Assembly: GCA_031264395.1 (NCBI GenBank)
Contig: JAISEB010000263.1
Location: 1 to 32,862 of the forward strand
Direction of reading: 5' to 3'
Source: Treponema sp.
GTDB taxonomy: Bacteria; Spirochaetota; Spirochaetia; Treponematales; Breznakiellaceae
DNA length: 32,862 bases
A model generated the notes under the pieces. That model searched no databases. It saw only the letters and a list, made by a program, of their open reading frames with translations, and was not told the origin of the DNA. A program made the position numbers and the translations under genes. The first letter of the stretch is position 1, and every line of letters begins with the position of its first letter. This document shows, in pieces, positions 22,686-29,604 of the stretch.

Positions 22686-23900
22686 TTAAACCTCCACTAA
22701 CGAATTGATTTTATAAAAAGGTGATGGTTGTATATCAGATACCCTTTCCATTGCGTTGTATAAATCATCTAGCGATTCAGCAGGTGCAGACGATAAAACA
22801 CTTGTTAATAACCTATGGGCAATATCTTTTGATTTCGGTATTGGATTTGTTATATTTTTTGATGAAGTAAAATGCAAAATATCCTCATAAATATTTATAC
22901 CATATCTATTAACAAAAACTCGTTCTTGTCTGTTTAATAATCCCATATCCGAACAGGTACAAGCAATCTCAGCGACGATCTCGCCATTTAAAAAATTGGT
23001 TTTTCTAACAGATGACTCCCTCCCAACAATAAACACTATCCTTGAATTATTTTTACAAATACGATTTAATTCTGTAAAAACTAAAGCCATGTCAATGCAA
23101 TATTGTATAACAGTATAAAACCTGTTTCCCCTGTTTTTTCTATTTGATCCTATTTCTGCTTGAGCAGATGGTAAAACATTTCCGTTTAAATACTCAGATG
23201 AACTTCTATACTGCTGATGATAATTGAAAACATTGATGTACGGAGGTGAAGTTATTACAAAATCAATTAAGGAATTGGGAAAAGATGTTTCTCTTGCATC
23301 TTCTTGAAGTACAGATATTTTTTGCGTTGAAATCGGCAAAGACTTTATCAAATCCTTGATCTTGAACCATTTCATTACCAACCATTTTTTTGAAAAATTT
23401 TTCTTATAAAAATCAATTAATATTATAAAACAGTCTAGTAATATTTTGTATTTTGAATCGGAATATTTATCGACCAATTTTTCTATCTGAATTATAACAT
23501 TATCATTTTCTGCAAATAAAGATTCTGAGTACAATATTCCATATTTAATTAAAATATTTTCAAACTCGTTTACTAATAATATTCTATACGCAAAATCGTA
23601 ATTTATTAATTCATAAATTTTTGATAGACAAATAGCCGCATAATTTATATCTGTTCCATAGGTTTGTCTATGTAACTCACCAGCTTCCAAAAGAGTTGTT
23701 CCACTTCCTAAGAAAGGATCATATATTGTATCTACACTTTTTGAATAGTAATTTAATAACACCTGAACTAGCTGTGGAGAAAATTGCCCATTCCAAGGCA
23801 GAGGATTAGTCTTATATCGATTATCTATATTCAACAAATTTTGCTCTATTGAATTATTATCAAGGGGAATATTTTCGAAAAACCCATTAAAATGCCCCAT
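22686..23900 (-). CDS. DNA methyltransferase (N4-cytosine / N6-adenine type) of the restriction-modification system
   Basis: The start is the ATG at 23898-23900 (404 residues). The frame is open for about 80 codons upstream, but that part crosses repeat DNA and the promoter. The protein has the SAM-binding motif I YDPFLGSGTTLLEAG (60-74) preceded by WNGQFSPQLVQVLL, and the catalytic motif IV ITSPPYINVF (216-225). A TSPPY motif is typical of amino-methyltransferases, more often N4-cytosine. Between them is an AT-rich, Lys/Ile-rich segment (about 100-195) that probably contains the target recognition region. No 5-methylcytosine motifs are present. It protects host DNA from the Bpu10I-like nuclease encoded just downstream. 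An AGGAG lies 13 bases before the start, somewhat far. Confidence 0.85.
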   Translation of the reverse strand: MGHFNGFFENIPLDNNSIEQNLLNIDNRYKTNPLPWNGQFSPQLVQVLLNYYSKSVDTIYDPFLGSGTTLLEAGELHRQTYGTDINYAAICLSKIYELINYDFAYRILLVNEFENILIKYGILYSESLFAENDNVIIQIEKLVDKYSDSKYKILLDCFIILIDFYKKNFSKKWLVMKWFKIKDLIKSLPISTQKISVLQEDARETSFPNSLIDFVITSPPYINVFNYHQQYRSSSEYLNGNVLPSAQAEIGSNRKNRGNRFYTVIQYCIDMALVFTELNRICKNNSRIVFIVGRESSVRKTNFLNGEIVAEIACTCSDMGLLNRQERVFVNRYGINIYEDILHFTSSKNITNPIPKSKDIAHRLLTSVLSSAPAESLDDLYNAMERVSDIQPSPFYKINSLVEV

Positions 23901-23929
23901 TTTTATCCATTTTCTCCTGTATATTCTGT

Positions 23930-23958
23930 ATAATATCACAGAATGAAACCTTTGACAA
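23930..23958 (-). promoter_or_regulatory. Promoter of the restriction-modification operon
   Basis: On the minus strand TTGTCA (23953-23958) and TATTAT (23930-23935) are separated by 17 bases. They lie 29 bases upstream of the methyltransferase ATG. No separate controller (C) protein gene is present. Confidence 0.55.
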
Positions 23959-24031
23959 GATCCCCCCCCTATGGATTTTGTCCCCGATGGATTTTTATGT
24001 AAAAAACATAAAGTACAGTATATTGCGGGAC

Positions 24032-24052
24032 GGCATAAGGGCACATAACAGG
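24032..24052 (+). repeat. Right inverted repeat bracketing the restriction-modification island
   Basis: The sequence GGCATAAGGGCACATAACAG plus one G is the inverted partner of 21735-21755 (20 of 21). It directly abuts the cloverleaf element at 24054-24200. The 317-base gap between the methyltransferase start and the aat-like gene holds the promoter, this repeat and the cloverleaf, and no gene that I can see. Confidence 0.75.
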
Positions 24053-24053
24053 A

Positions 24054-24200
24054 CTGTAACTGTACGCCGCCAGTAGGCGGCCAGGCTATACAAAACACCA
24101 GTCGGGCTTGCGCCCTTTGCGGTGTTTTGTTCCGCCACATTTTTTGTTTGCGAGAAACTGCTTGTACAGTTTCTCGTAAACAAAAAAACGTCAGTTACAG
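24054..24200 (+). repeat. Cloverleaf-like element: three hairpins inside a closing stem
   Basis: CTGTAACTG (24054-24062) pairs perfectly with CAGTTACAG (24192-24200). Inside are three hairpins. The first is GCCGCC-AGTA-GGCGGC (24066-24081). The second is nested: CAAAACACC (24091-24099) with GGTGTTTTG (24121-24129), enclosing GGGC-TTGC-GCCC. The third is TTTTGTTTgCGAGAAACTG with its near-complement (24142-24187) around CTTGTA. The order plain-nested-plain matches the composites at 1776 and 15663. The third stem starts with T and ends with A on both strands, the reverse of an intrinsic terminator. Confidence 0.75.
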
Positions 24201-24217
24201 CCGAAACGAAAGACGCG

Positions 24218-24934
24218 TCACACGATCCCCTTTTGCGCTTCCCGGAAAATGCTTATAAATTCGGACGTGCTTATGACCTTTGCCCCGAGTTTTTCTTTAT
24301 AGTCCAGAGGCATTCCCAGATCCCAAAAAGCGAAACCGTGATCCGAAAGCCAGCGGGAAGTAAGGATCATCTGTACGGTCCCCGCATTGCTTTCTTCCCG
24401 GTAGCCTGAATAGCTGGTGTAGACCCGTCCGGCGACGACCCCGAATTCCCCGGCCCGGAGCGTCCCGTCACGGTAGACGCCGAAAGAAAAAGGCCGCGCC
24501 CGGCTGCCGCTTTTTTCGCGGACTTTACGGAGAAGATCGAGCAGGGGCGGAGTGAGCCAGCCGCCGCCATGAACGGCGACGCATTTATCGACAATGAGAT
24601 CAAAATCCTCGTCCGCCCGCAGTTCGTACCGCGAAAGAAAACGCCTCACGGATCTGCTTTCGTGAAGATCGGGGAAGAAGAGAACCGACCGCCATATATG
24701 GTGCCTGGGCACAAGGACGGTAATGACCGAATCTTCGGTGCTGGCGGGACCCGACATAAGGAGGAACCCTTCGGCCATAAGACCCGCGGCGAAATCAGGA
24801 TCAAAATCCAGTGCCAGGCACTCTTCCTCCGCGTATCCGGTTTCCATGATGGCGTCGATGACGCGGCGGGGATCGTCTTTGGGGGAAACAAGAATATGCC
24901 CCGACGACGTATAGGAAAGATTAAACGCGTCCAT
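24218..24934 (-). CDS. aat: Divergent leucyl/phenylalanyl-tRNA--protein transferase family protein
   Basis: L/F-transferase moves Leu or Phe from aminoacyl-tRNA to N-terminal Arg or Lys of proteins, marking them for ClpAP. I place the start at the ATG at 24932-24934 (238 residues), preceded by AGAGGAAA and overlapping the recQ end; a GTG four codons upstream is also open. Family features are SRSVRRFLSRYELRADEDFDLIVDKC (about 92-117), GGWLTPPLLDLL, FSFGVYRDGTLRAGEFGVVAGRVYTSY and the closing WDLGMPLDYKEKLGAKVISTSEF. The usual GGLYG and GESMFS motifs are replaced by GEFG and TSYSGY, so this is a diverged member and activity is uncertain. It is the last gene of the def-fmt-PASTA-recQ chain. Downstream is the cloverleaf repeat rather than a terminator. 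Confidence 0.72.
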   Translation of the reverse strand: MDAFNLSYTSSGHILVSPKDDPRRVIDAIMETGYAEEECLALDFDPDFAAGLMAEGFLLMSGPASTEDSVITVLVPRHHIWRSVLFFPDLHESRSVRRFLSRYELRADEDFDLIVDKCVAVHGGGWLTPPLLDLLRKVREKSGSRARPFSFGVYRDGTLRAGEFGVVAGRVYTSYSGYREESNAGTVQMILTSRWLSDHGFAFWDLGMPLDYKEKLGAKVISTSEFISIFREAQKGIV

Positions 24935-26855
24935 TTTCCTCTTCACCGTGTTCCCGTATCACCGCCATAAAGCCCTCCCCGTATCTTTCCAGTTTCACCG
25001 ATCCCACGCCTCTTATGTTCAGAAACTGGCCGGGGGTAAGGGGCCGCTTCCGGCACATTTCCCGGAGGCTGGAGTCGGGGAAAATAATATAGGCGGGCGC
25101 GGCGGCTTCCTTCGCCAGGCGGTTCCGCAGTTCCCTGAGCTTTAGAAAAAGCGCGTCTTCCGCGCCGCCGGACTCAGGATCCCCGCCTGAAGAAGGCGCC
25201 TTTTTCCGGTTTTCTTTTCCCTTTTCCGCGTCTTCCGGGCCCGGGCCGCGCCGTTCCCGCGGCGCGCCCCCGTGCGTACGCGGCGCGTCTTTGGGCAGCA
25301 TCATCTTGAGGATCTTCCCTTCGCTTACAATCTCCCTCCAGCGCGGCCCCAGGCGCAGAACCGGGTATTCGTCGCCCTCAAGGCCAAGGTACTGTTCCGC
25401 TATGAGGTGATCCGTTATCCGCCGGATCAGGCGGGGATCCGTGTCCGCCATGATGCCGTACGTGCTCAGGGTATCGCAGCGGGAGGCGCGGATCTTTTCG
25501 TTTTTATCGCCCCGGAGTATGCCTGTCACCATGGTTTTGCCGAAGGACCGGCCCCGCTCGGCGAGCCTGAACACGCAGGAGATAATTTTCCGCGCCTCAA
25601 GGGCAACGTCGGCCTCCTCGTAAACGGTGTTGCAGTTGGAGCAGTTGCCGCACCAGGCGGGGCCTGATTCCCCAAAATAAGAGAGCAGGCGTGAGCGGAG
25701 GCAGTCGGAAGCGGTGGCGTAGAAGGTCATTGCTTTGAGGAGTTCCAGATTGTGTTCCACAAGAGCCTGATCTTTTACATCGTCTTCATCCTGGCTGTTA
25801 CGGATAAGGTAGGTGTTGATCCGCACGTCCTGCGGGCTGTAAAGGAGAATGCAATCCGCCTTTTCCCCGTTCCGGCCGGCCCGGCCCGCCTCCTGGTAAT
25901 AACTTTCGATATTTTTAGGCATGTTGTAGTGGATCACAAAGGACACGCCCGGCTTGTCTATCCCCATGCCGAAAGCGTTGGTGGCCACCATAACGGGTTT
26001 CCTGTCACAGATAAAATCATCCTGATTGTCCCGCCGTTCCCGGTCGTTAAGGCCGGCGTGGTACCGGGTTACGCCGAAACCTTCGGCATCAAGGGCGCGG
26101 CACACTTCCTCCACGGTCTTCCGGGTGGAGCAGTAGATGATCCCGCTCTTGTCCCGCCGGGAAGAAAGGCATTCCAGCAGGGCGGCGAACCTGTCGCGGG
26201 GCTTCTGCACCTCAAAATACAGATTGCCCCGGTCAAAACCCGTGGTCAGGCTGTAGGGATCGCGGAGGGACAGGGCGCGCCTGATGTCGTCTTTTACCCT
26301 GCCTGTGGCGGTGGCGGTAAAGGCGGCGGTGATGGGCCGCGTTTTGAGCCGGCGGATAAAGGCGGTGATCTCAAGATAGCTGGGACGGAAATCGTGGCCC
26401 CACTGGGACACGCAGTGGGCCTCGTCTATGACCACAAGGGCGATTCCCGGCGAGGAAGAAGACGGTTCGGCAAGCCGGGAGGGGAACCCCTTTTGCAGCC
26501 GTTCCGGGGCAATGTAGAGGATGCGGTATTCACCCCGGAAGGCGCGAAAAACCGTCTCCGTGTATTCGCCCGGGTCAAGGGAACTGTTAAGAAAAGCGGC
26601 GGAAATCCCCGCGGCCTCCAGGGCGTTTACCTGATCTTTCATAAGGGAGATAAGGGGGGAAATGACCAGAGTAAGGCCCTCCAGAAGCATGGCGGGGATC
26701 TGGTAGCAGAGGGACTTTCCGGCCCCGGTCGGCATTACCGCAAGCACGTCCCGGCCGGCGAGGATGGCGTCTATAACCTCTTCCTGGCCGGGGCGGAAAC
26801 GCGGGTACCCGAAACAGCGCCTGAGTATGTCCGCTTTGCCTGCGCCGCCCGTCAC
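24921..26855 (-). CDS. recQ: ATP-dependent DNA helicase RecQ
   Basis: RecQ unwinds DNA 3'-5' in recombination and fork repair. The start is GTG, overlapping the stop of the PASTA gene (GTGA at 26852-26855). Visible parts of the 644-residue protein are helicase lobe 1 with Walker A MPTGAGKS (about 41-48) and DEAH (144-147), the aromatic-rich loop HCVSQWGHDFRPSY, and lobe 2 with IIYCSTRK, TNAFGMGIDKP and QEAGRAGR. The zinc-binding cysteines (about 383, 400, 403, 406) follow, then the RQC winged helix, a charged Gly/Pro/Glu/Lys linker (about 520-565) and a C-terminal HRDC domain with LTPGQFLNIRGVG. All domains of a full-length RecQ are present. Its last codons overlap the start of the aat-like gene. 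There is no frameshift. Confidence 0.95.
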   Translation of the reverse strand: MTGGAGKADILRRCFGYPRFRPGQEEVIDAILAGRDVLAVMPTGAGKSLCYQIPAMLLEGLTLVISPLISLMKDQVNALEAAGISAAFLNSSLDPGEYTETVFRAFRGEYRILYIAPERLQKGFPSRLAEPSSSSPGIALVVIDEAHCVSQWGHDFRPSYLEITAFIRRLKTRPITAAFTATATGRVKDDIRRALSLRDPYSLTTGFDRGNLYFEVQKPRDRFAALLECLSSRRDKSGIIYCSTRKTVEEVCRALDAEGFGVTRYHAGLNDRERRDNQDDFICDRKPVMVATNAFGMGIDKPGVSFVIHYNMPKNIESYYQEAGRAGRNGEKADCILLYSPQDVRINTYLIRNSQDEDDVKDQALVEHNLELLKAMTFYATASDCLRSRLLSYFGESGPAWCGNCSNCNTVYEEADVALEARKIISCVFRLAERGRSFGKTMVTGILRGDKNEKIRASRCDTLSTYGIMADTDPRLIRRITDHLIAEQYLGLEGDEYPVLRLGPRWREIVSEGKILKMMLPKDAPRTHGGAPRERRGPGPEDAEKGKENRKKAPSSGGDPESGGAEDALFLKLRELRNRLAKEAAAPAYIIFPDSSLREMCRKRPLTPGQFLNIRGVGSVKLERYGEGFMAVIREHGEEENGRV

Positions 26856-27892
26856 AGCTGATCCGGGAAAGGCTCCCGGGGGGGACGCACCGTTTCCCGG
26901 TGCATTTCGCGGTTAATCATGGAAAGCACCAGCGTCGTACCCAGGGGCAGCCGGTAGGGCACGGTAAAATCGCCGCCGGGATACTCGACGGTAACGATGC
27001 GCCGCTCTTCCCCCGACGGCAGAATGGCGTCGAGCCGGACCGGAAGGGGGTAGGGATTTTTGGGAACGGGATAGGTAAAAAGGCCGAAGATCTCCCCCTC
27101 TTCAAGATCGGAGGGAGAAGTAACGGTGAGCCGTATGAGGCCGTCCTGCCTTACCCGCGTTCCTTCGCCCGGGTCCTGGGCCGTCACGGTTTCGCCCTTT
27201 TCCCCTTCCCTGGGATCACGCACCGTAAAAACAAAATTCATCCCCATCTGCCGGAGCTGTTCAAGGCTCGCGGAAACCGAAAGGCCGGTAAAACCCGGCA
27301 TGACCACCGTTACGTTTTCCGGGCCCAGGCTCACCACAAATTCCAGCGCCGTCGCCCCGGATATTTCCCTGCCCGGCTCCGGGTTCTGCCTGAGAATTAC
27401 CCCCGGCGCTTCGGCGGAATGCTGGTACATGAAAGGTTCCCTGAGCGAAAGCAGGGGCTGGGGGGAAGAGGCGAACATGGTCTGGAGATCCATACGGACC
27501 TCGTCTATGTTTCTCCCTATGTAGTTTTCCACCCGGTCTATAATTACCCCCTGGCTCACCACAAGCCAGACGCGGCGGCCCGCCTTGACTATGGCGCCGG
27601 CCCTGGGGTCCTGCTCCAGCACAAGCCCCTTGTCGTAGGACGACTGCGAATAGCGGAGGCGGATGCGGGGATCAAGCTCCTTGACCTGAAGTTCAAGCAG
27701 GGCGTCGGTAAGTTCCTTGCCCCGGACTTCGGGAACCATGGTTTCTTCCGCTCCCCGCACGGCGACAAAAAAAACCGAAAGGGCGACTATCCCCACAAAC
27801 ACAAGAAGCCCCGCGGCCATGGAAATAAAAAGCCGCAGATGGTTGGCGACATAACTTTCCATGGCGTCAAAATCAAAATGTATCAGTTTCAT
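26852..27892 (-). CDS. Membrane-anchored protein with three PASTA domains
   Basis: The 346-residue protein has a short cytoplasmic start, one membrane segment (about 21-46, rich in Val, Leu, Ala and Phe) and an extracytoplasmic part. That part holds three PASTA-like repeats: about 52-117 (MVPEVRGKELTDAL..VLEQDPRAG), about 118-190 (YIGRNIDEVRM..ILRQNPEPG) and about 192-258 (VMPGFTGLSVSAS..VTAQDPGEG). The last 85 residues form an additional beta-rich part. PASTA domains bind peptidoglycan fragments or beta-lactams, usually at the end of Ser/Thr kinases or penicillin-binding proteins; here there is no kinase or transpeptidase. A role as a peptidoglycan-sensing or scaffold protein is inferred. 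It lies between fmt (28 bases upstream) and recQ (overlapping), an arrangement I associate with treponemes. Confidence 0.85.
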   Translation of the reverse strand: MKLIHFDFDAMESYVANHLRLFISMAAGLLVFVGIVALSVFFVAVRGAEETMVPEVRGKELTDALLELQVKELDPRIRLRYSQSSYDKGLVLEQDPRAGAIVKAGRRVWLVVSQGVIIDRVENYIGRNIDEVRMDLQTMFASSPQPLLSLREPFMYQHSAEAPGVILRQNPEPGREISGATALEFVVSLGPENVTVVMPGFTGLSVSASLEQLRQMGMNFVFTVRDPREGEKGETVTAQDPGEGTRVRQDGLIRLTVTSPSDLEEGEIFGLFTYPVPKNPYPLPVRLDAILPSGEERRIVTVEYPGGDFTVPYRLPLGTTLVLSMINREMHRETVRPPREPFPDQL

Positions 27893-27920
27893 GGTTTTCC
27901 CCGTTCATGTTTTTTGCCGC

Positions 27921-28868
27921 TTATGCCCGCCCGGCGCCAAGCCGGGTTCCGATAAAATCCCTTGCCCCGTTAAGAAAGGCCCGCCATTCCAGCGCCTTCC
28001 TCTTTTCAAACTGAAGGATCTCCGCCGCCAAAACTCCGTCTCCCGTTTGTATCAATATCCCGTGCCTTTTGTCTACACCCAGAACAAGACCCGGCGCGGC
28101 CCCTTCCCCGGCGGGCGGGGGAGGCGCAGGATGCGCCCGCAGTATGTAGAGATCCGTTCCGTTGCAGAATGTCCTGGAGAGCGGCCAGGGGGTAAAGGCC
28201 CGTATCCTCGCGTCTATGAGCGCGGCGCCGGCCGTCCAGTCTATGATACCGTCTTCCCGGGAAATAAGGGAGCAGTACACCGCTTCTCCGTGGTTCTGCG
28301 GCCGGCCCCGCGCGCTTCCGTCCGCGACAGCCTCAAGCAAAGGGGGCAGCATGGCGGCGGATTTGAGGGCGGCGGCGAGCGAAAGGCTTTCGGACGTTTC
28401 GCGCCCATTCAGGGGAATGATTTCCTGCGCCAGAATATCGCCGCTGTCCATTTCCGGCGCGAGGCGCTGTATGGTGACACCTGTTTCCGCGTCGCCGTTC
28501 AGTATGGCCCCGGCAATGGGAGAAGGGCCGCGGTATCTGGGCAAAAGACTCGGATGTATGTTGACGCCGCCCAGCGGAAAAAGCGAAAGAAATTTGGGGC
28601 CAAAGATCCGGCCGTAGGCAAAGGATACAAGAAGATCCGGCTTCAGCGCGCGGACGGCTTCCCGCGCCGCCCCGTCAAGTTTTTCCGGCTTGAGGACAGG
28701 GACGGAAAGCCGCACGGCGGCGGCGGCGGCCTCGGTGGGCTCGCGTTTCCCGCTCCGGCCGCGCGGGCTGTCGGGATTGGTAAGGACGGCGGCAAGCTCC
28801 GCGGCCTTCGCGGCCGCTTCCATGGAAGGCACGGCAATGGCGGGGCTTCCGGCAAAGAGGAGCCTCAT
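27921..28868 (-). CDS. fmt: Methionyl-tRNA formyltransferase
   Basis: The enzyme formylates initiator Met-tRNA with 10-formyl-tetrahydrofolate. The 315-residue protein begins MRLLFAGSPAIAVPS. It has the catalytic triad of the family: N103 and H105 in GVNIHPSLLP and D141 in MDSGDI. The loop RYRGPSPIAGAILNGD and the C-terminal OB-fold region (from about 205, DWTAGAALIDARIRAFTPWP) are present. One oddity is a short Pro/Ala-rich insertion in the C-terminal domain (AHPAPPPPAGEG, about 247-258). The ATG overlaps the def stop (ATGA at 28865-28868), the classical def-fmt pair. The length is normal for the family. Confidence 0.95.
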   Translation of the reverse strand: MRLLFAGSPAIAVPSMEAAAKAAELAAVLTNPDSPRGRSGKREPTEAAAAAVRLSVPVLKPEKLDGAAREAVRALKPDLLVSFAYGRIFGPKFLSLFPLGGVNIHPSLLPRYRGPSPIAGAILNGDAETGVTIQRLAPEMDSGDILAQEIIPLNGRETSESLSLAAALKSAAMLPPLLEAVADGSARGRPQNHGEAVYCSLISREDGIIDWTAGAALIDARIRAFTPWPLSRTFCNGTDLYILRAHPAPPPPAGEGAAPGLVLGVDKRHGILIQTGDGVLAAEILQFEKRKALEWRAFLNGARDFIGTRLGAGRA

Positions 28869-29368
28869 GTCTTCCAGGCCCGCCTCTTTGCCGCCGCCTT
28901 TTCCATTTTGGCAAGCAGCCTGTTCCGCTTCTGTTCGGGAAGGCGGTCGGTAAAGAGTATCCCCTCCAGATGATCGTATTCGTGCAGTATGACGCGGGCC
29001 AGCACGCCGCCCGCTTCCAGGGTAAAGGGACGGCCCTTTTCATTCCAGGCCTGAACCTTCACCGTCCTGGGCCGTACCACGTCGGCCCAGACGCCGGGAA
29101 GCGAAAGGCAGCCTTCCTCATACTTCGCCGTCTCCTGGGAGGTCTCTATAATGGACGGATTGACAAACACCCTGGGCTCCTGCCCTTCTACCTGAACCAC
29201 AAAAAGCCGCTTCATAAAACCAACCTGGGGCCCGGCAAGCCCCACGCCCTTGCCGTCCTTAAGGGCCGCTATCATTTCCCCGGCAACGCCTGATATCTGG
29301 TCGTCGATTGTTGACACCGGTTCCGCCTTCATGCGGAGCAGTTCATTTCCCAGGGTAAGTATCTTCAT
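28865..29368 (-). CDS. def: Peptide deformylase
   Basis: The enzyme removes the formyl group from nascent proteins. All three metal and catalytic motifs are present in the 167 residues: GVGLAGPQVG (41-50), EGCLSLPG (85-92, metal ligand C87) and HEYDHLEG (129-136, ligands H129 and H133, catalytic E130). It heads the operon def-fmt-PASTA-recQ-aat. The ATG (29366-29368) has no ribosome binding site. A TACTAT hexamer lies seven bases before it, so the message may be leaderless. Length is typical of the bacterial enzyme. Confidence 0.95.
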   Translation of the reverse strand: MKILTLGNELLRMKAEPVSTIDDQISGVAGEMIAALKDGKGVGLAGPQVGFMKRLFVVQVEGQEPRVFVNPSIIETSQETAKYEEGCLSLPGVWADVVRPRTVKVQAWNEKGRPFTLEAGGVLARVILHEYDHLEGILFTDRLPEQKRNRLLAKMEKAAAKRRAWKT

Positions 29369-29375
29369 GTTCTAA

Positions 29376-29405
29376 ATAGTAATAAAAAAAACGGAGAACC
29401 GGCAA
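29376..29405 (-). promoter_or_regulatory. Probable promoter of the def operon
   Basis: On the minus strand TTGCCG (29400-29405) and TACTAT (29376-29381) are 18 bases apart, separated by a T-rich spacer. The ATG starts seven bases after the -10 box. Confidence 0.4.
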
Positions 29406-29433
29406 GGGTAAAATGCGCGTAACGGGGAATTCG

Positions 29434-29585
29434 GAATTCAACCACGGCCCCTCATGGGTGTATGTACGAAGAAGTTAACCACAGACTTCACGGACAGAAC
29501 CGGACTTTCAGTTTCAAATGTATATTTTGTCCGTGTTGGTCCATGTCGTCCGTGGTACCTGGGTAAACAGACGGACTACTTCGTA
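29434..29585 (+). repeat. CCACGGAC repeat element (family 2) enclosed by an extra inverted repeat
   Basis: It opens with GAATTCAACCACGG (29434-29447), then an inserted stretch, then a second start AACCACAGACTTCACGGAC (29477-29495). The core ends in GTCCGTGGT (29548-29556) and is nearly identical to 16575-16637. TACGAAGAAGT (29465-29475) and ACTACTTCGTA (29575-29585) form an additional inverted repeat (10 of 11) around the core. The element fills the gap between def and the phosphoesterase gene. Confidence 0.65.
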
Positions 29586-29604
29586 GACCCGCTTGTGTCT
29601 ATTG

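Noticed and set aside
23901..24140. N-terminal extension of the DNA methyltransferase by 80 codons
   Set aside because: The extension would translate the promoter and the repeat sequence, contains no methyltransferase feature, and its start has no ribosome binding site.
24141..24188. Intrinsic terminator of the aat-like gene
   Set aside because: The stem is strong, but on both strands the T-run comes before it and the A-run after it, the opposite of a Rho-independent terminator.
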